Origin: Pseudomonas sp. CCC3.1
GTDB taxonomy: Bacteria > Pseudomonadota > Gammaproteobacteria > Pseudomonadales > Pseudomonadaceae
DNA: 64,000 nucleotides
Direction: 5' to 3'
Assembly (NCBI RefSeq): GCF_034347405.1
Contig: NZ_CP133778.1
Coordinates: 930,001-994,000 of the forward strand
The notes under the pieces were generated by a model, which had not been told where the DNA came from, ran no database searches, and worked only from the letters and a program-made list of their open reading frames with translations. Of the stretch, positions 8,644-17,213 are shown piece after piece. Position 1 is the stretch's first letter, and every line of letters starts with the position of its first letter. Made by a program: the position numbers and the translations under genes.

Positions 8644-8682
8644 AAAAAAACGCCCCTGATCGCAAGGTCAGGGGCGTTTTTT
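8644..8682 (+). terminator. Rho-independent terminator of rlmL
   Basis: ACGCCCCTGA / TCAGGGGCGT stem (8650-8659 with 8668-8677) followed by T6. A-run on the other side makes it potentially bidirectional, also closing dacB from the right. Confidence 0.92.
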
Positions 8683-8725
8683 ATGGCCTGCTAAAAATAC
8701 CGGTCTCAGCGCTAAAGCCAACCCA

Positions 8726-8812
8726 TGGGGGCGGGCTTGCCCGCGATGCTATCGACGCGGTTCAACAGGGAAACCGCATCGTCCGCATCGCTGGCAAGCC
8801 AGGCTCCCACAG
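8726..8812. repeat. REP pair (Pseudomonas GGGCTTGCCCGCGAT type)
   Basis: Head unit GCGGGCTTGCCCGCGATG at 8731-8748 and an inverted tail unit CGCTGGCAAGCCAGGCTCCC at 8789-8808. Nearly the same arrangement recurs at 63452-63533. It lies between the convergent rlmL and dacB, the usual REP location. Confidence 0.85.
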
Positions 8813-8853
8813 GTTTCTCGCTGCATTTGAAGCGGCGTTCTCCTGCTAAACCC

Positions 8854-10320
8854 TTATTGGGCGATGGATACCGCGGTGTTTGCGACTGCTGGCTGGCGAT
8901 ACAGATCGAGCAATACCTGGTCGAGAATCGAGGACGCGCCCCAGGGGCGTGGGTCGTTCAGGATGGCGACAACGGCCCAGGTGTCGCCGTTACTGTCGCG
9001 GCTAAAGCCCGAAATGGCGCGAACGGTGTTCAGGGTGCCCGTCTTGATATGGGCCTGGCCGTTCATGGCGGTGGTTTTCAGACGTTTGCGCATGGTGCCG
9101 TCTTTACCGGCAATCGGCATGGAACTGATGAACTCGGCAGCGTAAGGGCTTTTCCAGGCGGCCTGGAGCATTTGCGCCATCTCTCGTGCGCTGACGCGTT
9201 CAGCGCGCGACAGGCCAGAGCCGTTTTCCATGACCAGATGCGGTGCGGTGATGCCTTTTTTGGCCAGCCATTGGCGCACAACACGCTGGGCGGCCTTGGC
9301 GTCGTCACCGTCGGCGTCGGTACGGAACTGCGCGCCGAGGCTAAGGAATAGTTGCTGGGCCATGGTGTTGTTGCTGTATTTGTTGATGTCGCGAATGATC
9401 TCGGCCAAATCGGGCGAGTAGGCGCGAGCCAGCAATTTAGCGCTTTTTGGCACGCTGGCCTGACGGTCCTGGCCTTGAATGCTACCGCCCAGTTCTTTCC
9501 AGATGGCGCGCACGGCGCCTGCGGTGTAGGTCGCGTGGTCAAGCAAAGACAGGTAAGTCTGAGAGTTGCAGCCATCTGCCAATTGGCCGCTGACCGTGAC
9601 CACAACAGAGCCATCGGCCTGCGTGACAGGGTTGTAGCGTACGTCTCCGGTGCATTGCTTGGCGTTGATGGCTTTGACTTGATTGTCGATGCGAATGCTC
9701 GCAATCGGCGGCTCGACCGAGATCAGTACCTTGCCCGAGTCATTGCGTGCCACAAAGCGCAGGGCCTTGAGGTTGACCATCAGGGCGTCGGGCTTGACCA
9801 GGAACGGTTTGTTTTCGTCGTTGCCGTCATCGTTAAACGCCGGCAATTGCGGTTGTTCGAAGAAATTGCGGTCCAGTACCAGATCGCCGGTCACTTGCTG
9901 CACGCCATTGGCGCGCAGGTCGCGCATCAGCAGCCAGAGTTTTTCCATGTTGAGCTTGGGGTCGCCGCCGCCCTTGAGGTAGAGGTTGCCTTGCAGGATC
10001 CCGTTATTAAGCGTGCCATCGGTGTAGAACTCGGTTTTCCACTGATGGGTCGGGCCGAGCATTTCGAGGGCCGCGTAAGTGGTCACCAGTTTCATGGTCG
10101 AGGCCGGGTTCATCGACACATCGGCATTGAACACGGTAGGCACGCCGGGGCCGGTGAGCGGTAGCAATACCAGTGAAAGCGCATCGTTTTGCAGTTTGTT
10201 GGTCTTGAGTGCTTGTTGAACTTTAGGCGAAAGGGTGGTGTTGACGGGGGCGGCATTGGCGCCGAAGGCGAGCGGCAAAAACAGGCTGGCCAGAAGCAAT
10301 GGTCGTAAAGATTTGATCAT
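8854..10320 (-). CDS. dacB: D-alanyl-D-alanine carboxypeptidase/endopeptidase (PBP4 family)
   Basis: 488 residues from ATG 10320, chosen because it puts a clean signal peptide first (MIKSLRPLLLASLFLPLAFG, cleavage near ANAA); the open frame extends 32 codons further upstream without a signal. Class C penicillin-binding protein motifs are all present: STMK (Ser74-Lys77), YSNN and HIKTGT near the end. PBP4-type enzymes trim and cut peptidoglycan peptides in the periplasm. It stands alone between convergent rlmL and divergent yggL. Confidence 0.95.
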   Translation of the reverse strand: MIKSLRPLLLASLFLPLAFGANAAPVNTTLSPKVQQALKTNKLQNDALSLVLLPLTGPGVPTVFNADVSMNPASTMKLVTTYAALEMLGPTHQWKTEFYTDGTLNNGILQGNLYLKGGGDPKLNMEKLWLLMRDLRANGVQQVTGDLVLDRNFFEQPQLPAFNDDGNDENKPFLVKPDALMVNLKALRFVARNDSGKVLISVEPPIASIRIDNQVKAINAKQCTGDVRYNPVTQADGSVVVTVSGQLADGCNSQTYLSLLDHATYTAGAVRAIWKELGGSIQGQDRQASVPKSAKLLARAYSPDLAEIIRDINKYSNNTMAQQLFLSLGAQFRTDADGDDAKAAQRVVRQWLAKKGITAPHLVMENGSGLSRAERVSAREMAQMLQAAWKSPYAAEFISSMPIAGKDGTMRKRLKTTAMNGQAHIKTGTLNTVRAISGFSRDSNGDTWAVVAILNDPRPWGASSILDQVLLDLYRQPAVANTAVSIAQ

Positions 10321-10550
10321 ATGAAGTAAAACCCTGCAGGCGAGGGGGAAAATACGAGGGCATGAAAAAAGACCCTCAATGGTCATAAAAGTGTTGGCAT
10401 TATGCCCGAAGGTCATCGGGCTTGTGCATTAGCCTGTTACAGGCAACGGCTTATTTATAGTAGAAAACGATGAGCCGTTCACACGGAACCGGGCAGCCGT
10501 AGCCTTAAGCTGGTAAAGTGCCGCCCGTAATTACTTATGAGGATTGTTCA

Positions 10551-10895
10551 ATGGCTACTAATCGTTCCCAGCGTCTGCGCAAAAAATTGTGCGTTGATGA
10601 ATTTCAGGAGCTGGGTTTTGAGCTGAACCTGGATTTCAAAGAAGACCTGTCGGAAGAAGCTATCGACGCATTCCTTGACGCTTTCTTGAAAGAAGCCATG
10701 GAAGCTAACGGCCTGGGCTATGTGGGCGGCGATGACTACGGTCTGGTTTGCCTGCAGAAGCGCGGTTCGGTCAGCGCAGAGCAGCGTGCAGCTGTTGAAG
10801 CCTGGTTGAAAGCTCGCACCGAGCTGACCAGCGCTGAAGTTAGCCCGCTGTTGGACGTGTGGTACCCGGAAAAGCCAATCAATCCGGTAGCCTGA
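10551..10895 (+). CDS. yggL: YggL family ribosome-associated protein (DUF469)
   Basis: 114 residues from ATG 10551 (ATGAGGA seven bases upstream provides the ribosome site). Contains the family pattern RSQRLRKKLCVDEF, LGFELNLDF and a C-terminal WYPE. YggL binds the 50S subunit in E. coli. It is divergent from dacB and is followed at once by a terminator, so it is probably monocistronic. Confidence 0.9.
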   Translation: MATNRSQRLRKKLCVDEFQELGFELNLDFKEDLSEEAIDAFLDAFLKEAMEANGLGYVGGDDYGLVCLQKRGSVSAEQRAAVEAWLKARTELTSAEVSPLLDVWYPEKPINPVA

Positions 10896-10901
10896 CGTCA
10901 A

Positions 10902-10934
10902 ACACAAAGGCAGCCCGCGCGGCTGCCTTTGTGT
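10902..10934 (+). terminator. Terminator of yggL
   Basis: Perfect stem ACACAAAGGCAGCC / GGCTGCCTTTGTGT (10902-10915 with 10921-10934), CGCGC loop, just after the yggL stop. Confidence 0.85.
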
Positions 10935-11021
10935 ATTTATTGCCTTTGCCCGTTCTGGGCGCTGTTTCGAATCCTTCTGATGACTGTCCGCAAAGCCTTG
11001 CGTGATTTCGCGTGTCTCTCT

Positions 11022-11168
11022 GTAGCAGTTGCCGAGCTTTGCGAGGCTACGTCCGATTGCGAAGCGATCGAAAGGTCGGCGAGTGCGTTTTAGCGCAGTG
11101 ACTGCAAAATGTGGTTTTACGACGACTGCGTCGTCGGACGTAGCCTCGCAAAGCTCGGCAACTGCTAC
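11022..11168. repeat. Long inverted repeat with perfect 35-bp arms
   Basis: 11022-11056 is exactly complementary to 11134-11168 (arms begin GTAGCAGTTGCCGAGC). The 77-base centre contains further short dyads such as CGACGACTGCGTCGTCG. It lies between the yggL terminator and the 3' end of the next minus-strand gene, the typical position of a Pseudomonas extragenic palindrome; it could also fold as a terminator for either side. Confidence 0.8.
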
Positions 11169-11178
11169 GACGAGATTT

Positions 11179-11949
11179 TTAGTCGTAAATAGCTTTCTTC
11201 TTCCAGTCACCATCGGCCTCATCCGTTTTAAGGCCTTCGGTCAGTTCATTGACTTCATCGCTGTTGGGCTCAAGTGTGTTTGTCAAAATAGCGTTGGCGC
11301 GGGCCAGTTGCGCTTCAAATGCTCTGAGCGATTCATTGTACGGCGCCAGATCAGGCTGTTTGCGCAAGTACTGAACGGCGCGCTCATAGGCCAGACGTGC
11401 CTGGCCCGGTTGGTTTTGTTGTAGCGCCAACTGGCCCAGGTTGTTGAAGAACTCGATATGCAGCGCCACCAGCAAGTGGCGGATCTCCTTGAGCCACTGT
11501 TTGGCTTCGTTGGCTGGAAGCACACGATCCTTGGCTGCGCGGGTGATTTGCCCGTGCAGCGTCTCCAGCAAAAAGCGCACATCCTTTGCCCTGGCTTCGC
11601 TCAGGATAGGGCGAGGAGGGTTGTTGACCGGAATCGACTCACCCAATGCAACCAGTGCCTGAAGTTCGGCAACCCGGGCCTTCAAAGACGCGCTGGATTT
11701 TTGCAGTTGCAACAGGCGCTGCGTGGCGTTGAGCTCGAGGCGTGTCAGCAGCAGCTTGAGGGCCGATGTCATCAGTTGGCCAGGAAAGGTCTCGTTGACC
11801 TCGCTGCAGCGGCGGGTCCGGTCATTGAGCTCAACCTTCAGGCGAGCCTTTTCTACTTTGTTATGTTCCACCACGTGGATCATGTAGCCGATGGCGACCA
11901 AAAGGGCGATCCCGGCGACGACAAGCAGGGTGATCATGGAAGGCGTCAA
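11179..11949 (-). CDS. Membrane-anchored coiled-coil protein of unknown function
   Basis: 256 residues. One N-terminal membrane helix (about residues 6-25, ITLLVVAGIALLVAIGYMI) is followed by heptad-rich sequence to about residue 100 and a helical, possibly TPR-like stretch (LGQLALQQNQPGQARLAYERA). The C-terminus is acidic. The start is TTG 11949, because AAGAGG lies 8 bases before it whereas the next ATG (11937) has no ribosome site. I recognise it only as a conserved Pseudomonas hypothetical; a scaffold role in the inner membrane is a guess. Confidence 0.72.
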   Translation of the reverse strand: MTPSMITLLVVAGIALLVAIGYMIHVVEHNKVEKARLKVELNDRTRRCSEVNETFPGQLMTSALKLLLTRLELNATQRLLQLQKSSASLKARVAELQALVALGESIPVNNPPRPILSEARAKDVRFLLETLHGQITRAAKDRVLPANEAKQWLKEIRHLLVALHIEFFNNLGQLALQQNQPGQARLAYERAVQYLRKQPDLAPYNESLRAFEAQLARANAILTNTLEPNSDEVNELTEGLKTDEADGDWKKKAIYD

Positions 11950-12228
11950 CGTTAAAACCTCTTCAGGGTGGTTTGCCGGTGAATGGTGTTGCAGGCAGTG
12001 CTGCTATATAGGCATGTTCTGAGTGTGTCGTATGAGGAAAACCAAGGTTTTGACTATCTATAAAAAGGTGGTGATCCGATAGATGCAAATGGCCATCACT
12101 CAAGCCTGCTCATCATAGCGTCTTGTAGGATGCTGGAATATAGGCGTCAGGAGTCCGGCGCTACACGGTGTCAGAAAAAGCCTCTCTGGGAGGGAAGTCA
12201 TTGATTTCAATAAATTTTCATATTGGGG
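11950..12228. other. Gap upstream of the tRNA array
   Basis: No gene supported. AT-rich leader between the divergent minus-strand gene and the tRNA promoter; a reverse-strand frame overlapping the first tRNA is not credible. Confidence 0.5.
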
Positions 12229-12257
12229 TTGACGACTTCCTAAACCATCCCTAGAAT
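12229..12257 (+). promoter_or_regulatory. Sigma-70 promoter of the tRNA array
   Basis: TTGACG (12229-12234), exactly 17 bases, then TAGAAT (12252-12257). A GC-rich discriminator (GCGCGCC) follows, typical of stringently controlled stable-RNA promoters. Confidence 0.87.
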
Positions 12258-12318
12258 GCGCGCCAATTGCAGCGTAAAGCGAACAGCCAAACGCATGTAA
12301 CCAGTGAAGTTGTAGTGT

Positions 12319-12394
12319 GTCCCCTTCGTCTAGTGGCCTAGGACACCGCCCTTTCACGGCGGTAACAGGGGTTCGAGTCCCCTAGGGGACGCCA
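12319..12394 (+). tRNA. tRNA-Glu (TTC), copy 1
   Basis: 76 bases with encoded CCA. Acceptor arms GTCCCCT/AGGGGAC, anticodon TTC in CCTTTCACG, T-loop GGTTCGAGTCC. First gene of the array. Confidence 0.97.
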
Positions 12395-12396
12395 TT

Positions 12397-12472
<76 letters not shown>

Positions 12473-12575
12473 TTTTTAAGCAGCTTTGCTCTAGGGCGAA
12501 GTTGAGTGAAAGCCAAAACAGTAACTTCGGTTAATGTGGTTGGCACTGAAATGCACAGTGTGCGTTTCGGGCAAC

Positions 12576-12651
12576 GTCCCCTTCGTCTAGTGGCCTAGGA
12601 CACCGCCCTTTCACGGCGGTAACAGGGGTTCGAGTCCCCTAGGGGACGCCA
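12576..12651 (+). tRNA. tRNA-Glu (TTC), copy 2
   Basis: Identical to copy 1. The about 100-base spacer before it contains the conserved block ending CTGAAATGCACAGTGTG then CGGGCAAC, shared with the spacer before copy 3. Confidence 0.97.
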
Positions 12652-12656
12652 TTATT

Positions 12657-12732
<76 letters not shown>

Positions 12733-12775
12733 AATTTTGTTTTTTGGAGCTACGCATAGTCCAGAAGACTGAAAG

Positions 12776-12799
12776 ATCAGCCGAAGGCTGATTTTTTTT
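12776..12799 (+). terminator. Terminator inside the tRNA array
   Basis: ATCAGCC / GGCTGAT stem (12776-12782 with 12786-12792), GAA loop, then a run of eight T. It lies between copies 2 and 3, so copy 3 may depend on read-through or on a promoter of its own in the repeated spacer. Confidence 0.85.
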
Positions 12800-12903
12800 G
12801 TGTCACCAGCAGCTTTGCTTCGGCAGGGTTGAGTGAAAAGCCAGAGCGATGACTTCGGTTACTGCGGCTGGCACTGAAATGCACAGTGTGTGTTTCGGGC
12901 AAC

Positions 12904-12979
12904 GTCCCCTTCGTCTAGTGGCCTAGGACACCGCCCTTTCACGGCGGTAACAGGGGTTCGAGTCCCCTAGGGGACGCCA
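12904..12979 (+). tRNA. tRNA-Glu (TTC), copy 3
   Basis: Identical to copies 1 and 2. It follows the internal terminator and a spacer homologous to that before copy 2. Confidence 0.97.
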
Positions 12980-12984
12980 TTATT

Positions 12985-13060
<76 letters not shown>

Positions 13061-13102
13061 AATTTTGTTTTTTGGAGCTACGCAGTTTCAAAAAACACTC
13101 AG

Positions 13103-13126
13103 AAAGCAGCCTTAGGGCTGCTTTTT
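13103..13126 (+). terminator. Terminator at the end of the tRNA array
   Basis: AAAGCAGCC / GGCTGCTTT stem (13103-13111 with 13116-13124) followed by T residues; separates the array from the convergent LysR gene. Confidence 0.87.
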
Positions 13127-13146
13127 GCGTTTCAGCGACGTGTATT

Positions 13147-14058
13147 TCACACTTCTCGATCCTGAATCAGAAAGTCGATAAACGCCCGTACCCGTTGCGG
13201 CACATGGCGCGCGTGCGGGTACAGGAGGATAAACGGGCGATGGGTGCCACCAAACTCACGCAACACCTCAACCAAATCGCCGCTGTCCAGTGCCTGCTGG
13301 ACCGTGAAACGGTAGGTCTGCATCAGGCCTGCGCCATGTTTGACCAGGGTTACCGCGCCCAGGTAATCATCCAGGCAGGCGCAGTTGCCTGAGGTTTCCA
13401 GCTCCATCCATTGACCGTCCCGCTGAAACGCCCACGGCAGATTGCGCCCGCTACTGGGGAGTTGGTACTGAATGCAGTCATGCCGGGCCAGTTCCTCAAG
13501 CGAGGTGGGCGTCCCCGCATCGCGCAAGTACTCAGGCGTTGCCACCACGACCAGTTCAGCCTCTTCCAGCGTGCGGGCAATCAGCCCGGAATCGGTCGGC
13601 GCCTTGCCTCTGATCGCCAGATCAAAACCGTCATCGGCAAAGTCGATGTTGCGATTGCTGATGTGTACATCGACCTGAACGTCGGGGAATTGCCGACGAA
13701 ACGCGGGCAACTTTGGCAGCAACCGGTAGTGAGCATAAGGCGTGGGCACACTGATACGTAACAAGCCAGAAGGCTGGCTTTGCCGGCCCGTGACTTCACG
13801 TTCGGCATCCACCAATTGCATCAGGGCCTGACGGCATTGCTGGTAGTAAAGCCGTCCGCCATCAGTGAGGCGCATCTGGCGGGTGGTGCGCACGAACAAT
13901 CGAACCCCTAAGCGCTCTTCCAGGCGGGCCACCGAGCGGCTTACCGCAGCCGGTGTGACGCCAGCCAGATTGGCCGCCGCAGTAAAACTGCCGGTGTCGG
14001 CAGCCAGGCAAAACAGCTCAATACTGCCCAGTTGAACATCATCAAAATGACGGGTCAT
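13147..14058 (-). CDS. LysR-family transcriptional regulator
   Basis: 303 residues. N-terminal winged helix (about residues 10-68: LFCLAADTGSFTAAANLAG, then VSRSVARLEERLGVRLF) and a C-terminal periplasmic-binding-type effector domain from about residue 95. It is divergent from the SDR/tautomerase pair, so those genes are its probable targets; a dyad in the shared gap could be its operator. Effector unknown. Confidence 0.93.
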   Translation of the reverse strand: MTRHFDDVQLGSIELFCLAADTGSFTAAANLAGVTPAAVSRSVARLEERLGVRLFVRTTRQMRLTDGGRLYYQQCRQALMQLVDAEREVTGRQSQPSGLLRISVPTPYAHYRLLPKLPAFRRQFPDVQVDVHISNRNIDFADDGFDLAIRGKAPTDSGLIARTLEEAELVVVATPEYLRDAGTPTSLEELARHDCIQYQLPSSGRNLPWAFQRDGQWMELETSGNCACLDDYLGAVTLVKHGAGLMQTYRFTVQQALDSGDLVEVLREFGGTHRPFILLYPHARHVPQRVRAFIDFLIQDREV

Positions 14059-14077
14059 CGCACGGCCAATTAATTAC

Positions 14078-14110
14078 ATGAGGTATCTATTCAAATGCTA
14101 TATGCCTCAT
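14078..14110. promoter_or_regulatory. Candidate LysR operator in the divergent gap
   Basis: ATGAGG (14078-14083) and CCTCAT (14105-14110) form an inverted repeat, extended weakly inside by GTAT/ATAT, in the 125-base gap between the divergent LysR and SDR genes. Confidence 0.45.
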
Positions 14111-14183
14111 TTTTCAAGTCTCAGACCTGACCTAGAGTGCCTCCACACCCAAGGCATGAGCCTTGAACCTGCGGAGAAACACC

Positions 14184-14924
14184 ATGCGTTCACATAAAAC
14201 AGTCATCGTCACCGGCGCTTCCAGTGGGCTTGGCCTGGCCATTGCCAAGGCTTATCTGGACCTGGGCTTTAATGTGGTGGGCAACGCCCGGACCCTGGCC
14301 CGTTTGCAGGAGGCTGCGGCTTCACTCGGCAATCCGGCGAATTTTCTGTTGGTTGAAGGCGACATCGCCCAGCCGCAAACCACTGCTCGTTTGTTTGAAC
14401 GCGCCGTGGAAGCCTTTGGCAAGGTCGATATTCTGATCAGCAATGCCGGGATATTCGTACCCAGCCCCGTGGGCGATTACACCGAGACGCAACTGGAATC
14501 GATTGTCGACACCAACCTCAAAGGTTTCTTCTACCCGGCGCAAGCAGCCGCCCGACACATGAGCGCCAATGGTGGCGGGCACATCGTTGCCATAACAGCG
14601 TCCATTGCCCTGCAACCTAACGTGAAAGTCCCGGCGTTGTTGCCCGTGTTGATCAAGGGCGGCCTCAACAGTGCTATTCGTGGCTTGGCGCTGGAACTGG
14701 CGGCTTCCCAGGTAAAGGTCAACGGCGTGGCCCCAGGCATCATTGCGACACCGATGCACGGCACGGATGAGGGCACTCAGGCTTTTCTTAAAACGCTGTC
14801 CCCGAGTGGTCGCATCGGCACCCCGCAAGACATCGTCGATGCGGTGCTATACCTGACGTCATCAACGTTTGTCAGTGGTGCAATCATTCCGGTCGATGGC
14901 GGTGGCGCCAGCGGCACCTGGTAA
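14184..14924 (+). CDS. Short-chain dehydrogenase/reductase
   Basis: 246 residues from ATG 14184 (GGAGA seven bases upstream). Classical SDR features: TGASSGLG cofactor loop near the start, a SNAG motif, and PG with a final VDGGG. The catalytic region reads ITASIALQPNVKVPALLPVLIKGG: the serine is present but the usual Y-x-x-x-K is replaced by L-x-x-x-K, so the tyrosine appears to be missing and activity may be altered. Operon with the tautomerase; probable target of the divergent LysR. Substrate unknown. Confidence 0.9.
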   Translation: MRSHKTVIVTGASSGLGLAIAKAYLDLGFNVVGNARTLARLQEAAASLGNPANFLLVEGDIAQPQTTARLFERAVEAFGKVDILISNAGIFVPSPVGDYTETQLESIVDTNLKGFFYPAQAAARHMSANGGGHIVAITASIALQPNVKVPALLPVLIKGGLNSAIRGLALELAASQVKVNGVAPGIIATPMHGTDEGTQAFLKTLSPSGRIGTPQDIVDAVLYLTSSTFVSGAIIPVDGGGASGTW

Positions 14925-14941
14925 TCAATGAGGAAATCGTC

Positions 14942-15154
14942 ATGCCTTACGTCAACATCAAAGTGACTGAAGAAGGGGTCACCGCCGCGCAAAAACGCCT
15001 GCTGATCGAAGGCGTCACCGAGTTACTGGAGCGGGTGCTGAACAAGCCGCCGTCGACCACCTATGTGGTGATTGACGAGGTGTCGACCGATAACTGGGGT
15101 GTGGGCGGTGAAACCACGACTCAGTTACGCGCCAGGCAAAAGCTCAAGACGTAG
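14942..15154 (+). CDS. 4-oxalocrotonate tautomerase-family protein
   Basis: 70 residues, the length of small tautomerases. The initiator methionine is followed by the catalytic proline (MPYVNIKVTEEG), which becomes Pro1 after processing. A TTYVVIDEV strand is typical. ATG is 17 bases after the SDR stop with TGAGGA between, so the two form an operon. The family isomerises alpha-keto enols; this substrate is unknown. Confidence 0.88.
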   Translation: MPYVNIKVTEEGVTAAQKRLLIEGVTELLERVLNKPPSTTYVVIDEVSTDNWGVGGETTTQLRARQKLKT

Positions 15155-15183
15155 CAAGCAGGTTTGCTTGCACGACTGTAAGC

Positions 15184-15254
15184 GTGTGGGAGCCGGGCTT
15201 GCCCGCGAACGGGTACTGAAGTGTTTTGCATCGCGAGTAAGCCCTCTCCCACAC
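15184..15254. repeat. REP-like palindrome
   Basis: GTGTGGGAG...CTCCCACAC outer arms with inner GGGCTTGCCCGCGA and TCGCGAGTAAGCCC. Same family as the REP pairs at 8726 and 63452. It follows the tautomerase stop. Confidence 0.75.
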
Positions 15255-15374
15255 AGCGGTGTCTGTTGAACGCAGTCCAGTGTTTAAAGCGTTCTAAGCT
15301 AATAACCAAACAATCTGCAAGATAATCACGCCTCGCGCCACACAAGGATTCAAACCTGTTTTTGAGTCCTTCCG

Positions 15375-16316
15375 ATGTCGCATTTTTTTGATAGCGCCCA
15401 GCAACGAGACATTCAGGCCCTGTCTCACACCTTTACCGGTCGTACGCAGTGGCCCACCTGGCTACTCCTGATTGCAGTTCCCGGCGCCTGGTTCGCCTTG
15501 CTGCTGGCCAGTCCGCTATTGGGCGCCGGGTTGACCATCGTGCTGCTGATTCCTGTGGTCGTGCTGTGGATGTCCGTTCAGCACGAATTACTGCACGGGC
15601 ATCCCACGCGCTTCAATGGGGTGAACAAAGTGCTGGGCTACGCCCCGTTCGCGTTGTGGTACCCGTACACGCTGTACCGCGACAGTCACTTGCAGCATCA
15701 CCGTGACCACGACTTGACCATCCCCGGTATCGACCCCGAAAGCCGCTACCTGAAGCGCGCCGACTGGCAACGCAGTGCCAAGTGGTTGCGCGGCCTGCTC
15801 TGGCTCAACAAAACGGTGTTCGGCCGCCTGTTGGTGGGCCCGCCGCTGGCCTTGCTCGGCATGGCCGCAGAAGAATTGCACCGCTTGCGTCAAGGCGATC
15901 GCCAGGCCTGGCTGATGTGGCTGACCCACGGCTTTTTCACCTTGCTGATGTTTGCCTTCATTGCGCGTTACAGCGATGTGGCTATTTGGCAATACGTGTT
16001 TCTGGTCACTGTCCCGGTGTTATCAATCGGTATGGTCCGCTCCTTCTATGAACACCGTCCCGCTGCCCAGCCAGAACAACGCACGGTGCTCAATGAAGCC
16101 GGTTGGCCCTGGACTTGGTTGTTTCTTAATCTGAATTTGCATCTGGTGCACCACGACTTGCCGCGTTTGCCGTGGTTTTACATGCCTAGGGTTTACCAGG
16201 CGCGACGTGAGCAATGGCAGCAGCGCAGTGGCGGCTATGTGGTTCACGGCTACGGTGAGTTGATTCGCCGCCACGCCGTGCAGGCCATCGACAGCCCGCA
16301 GCACCCGTTTACGTAA
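15375..16316 (+). CDS. Membrane fatty-acid desaturase-family protein
   Basis: 313 residues with four or so hydrophobic segments and the three histidine clusters of membrane di-iron desaturases/hydroxylases: HELLHGH (70-76), HLQHHRDHD (about 105-113) and HLVHHD (about 257-262). The substrate could be a lipid acyl chain or a small amine/alcohol; the short length differs from the ~390-residue DesA-type acyl desaturases. It is followed after 17 bases by a PhnD-like protein and then the betaine-type ABC transporter, suggesting a pathway on an imported quaternary amine or phosphonate. That link is inference. Confidence 0.88.
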   Translation: MSHFFDSAQQRDIQALSHTFTGRTQWPTWLLLIAVPGAWFALLLASPLLGAGLTIVLLIPVVVLWMSVQHELLHGHPTRFNGVNKVLGYAPFALWYPYTLYRDSHLQHHRDHDLTIPGIDPESRYLKRADWQRSAKWLRGLLWLNKTVFGRLLVGPPLALLGMAAEELHRLRQGDRQAWLMWLTHGFFTLLMFAFIARYSDVAIWQYVFLVTVPVLSIGMVRSFYEHRPAAQPEQRTVLNEAGWPWTWLFLNLNLHLVHHDLPRLPWFYMPRVYQARREQWQQRSGGYVVHGYGELIRRHAVQAIDSPQHPFT

Positions 16317-16333
16317 ATCATCAGGAGCGCCAC

Positions 16334-17125
16334 ATGCCAGGCCGTTACGCAGAATTATTGATGTACGTTGCTCCAGCGCAGGTGCGTGAGGCCAACGAGC
16401 AATGGCTGACACGCATTCTTGAATTGCTGCAGGTCAGTCGCCGCGACGCGCAGGGGCTTGAGTTACTGACGCTGTTCCGGGCGCCCGCGTTGCTATTGAG
16501 CCAAACCTGCGGCTACCCGCTGATGACTCAGTTGCGCGGGCAGGTGCAGGTGGTGGGCCGCCCCCGTTATGAATGGCAAGACAGCAGCGCGGGGACGCAT
16601 TGCAGCGTGATCGTCAGCCGTGACACCGACCCGCGCCGGGCGTTGGTGGACTTCAAAGGCAGTCGCGGAGTGATTAACGATCGGCATTCCAACAGCGGCA
16701 TGAACCTGTTTCGTCATCGGCTGGCGCCCTTGCAGCAGGCAGGGCGATTTTTTGCCTCGGTGGCGATCAGCGGCGCCCATCAACAAAGCCTGCGTTGGGT
16801 GCGCGAAGGTTGGGCCGACCTTGCGTCCATCGACAGTGTGACGTTCGCCTATCTGGCGCGGTACGCGCCTGGCGACGTCGCGGGTTTGCGAATTGTGGCG
16901 CGTACGGCACTGAGCCCGAACCTGCCTTACATCACCGCGCTCAGTACCGGCCCCGCCGGGGCTGAGCGCATTCGCGAGGCAATGAACCTTGCCTTGCAGC
17001 AGTTGCCACACGTAAGCGCCACCCTGGGATTGCAGGAGGTGCTGCCCGCCAGCGAAGCCGATTATCAGGTCGTTCTCGACTATCAGCGTGAGGCCCGCGC
17101 GGTAGGTTATGACGTGCTGGTTTAA
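16334..17125 (+). CDS. PhnD-like periplasmic-binding-fold protein, no signal peptide
   Basis: 263 residues. It resembles phosphate/phosphonate substrate-binding proteins (PhnD/SsuA/transferrin fold): SRDTDPRRALVDFKGSRGVINDRHSNSGMN is the typical lobe-crossing region, and RIVARTALSPNLPYI the second hinge. No signal sequence is visible (starts MPGRYAELLMYVAPAQ), so it may be cytosolic or the true N-terminus may differ. GGAGCG precedes the ATG. It lies between the desaturase and the betaine ABC genes and probably shares their transcript. Confidence 0.8.
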   Translation: MPGRYAELLMYVAPAQVREANEQWLTRILELLQVSRRDAQGLELLTLFRAPALLLSQTCGYPLMTQLRGQVQVVGRPRYEWQDSSAGTHCSVIVSRDTDPRRALVDFKGSRGVINDRHSNSGMNLFRHRLAPLQQAGRFFASVAISGAHQQSLRWVREGWADLASIDSVTFAYLARYAPGDVAGLRIVARTALSPNLPYITALSTGPAGAERIREAMNLALQQLPHVSATLGLQEVLPASEADYQVVLDYQREARAVGYDVLV

Positions 17126-17213
17126 CCGTTTGTGCCGCTCTGATGATTCCAGCAGCTACGCTGAAAGTTGTGCGGCCGATACTTTTGCCCCTTTTCATGA
17201 CAAGAGAATCCGT

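Noticed and set aside
8725..9351. 208-codon forward frame at the dacB 3' end
   Set aside because: Runs through a REP and antisense to dacB.
12100..12357. 85-codon reverse frame over the tRNA promoter
   Set aside because: Overlaps the first tRNA and its promoter; no family resemblance.
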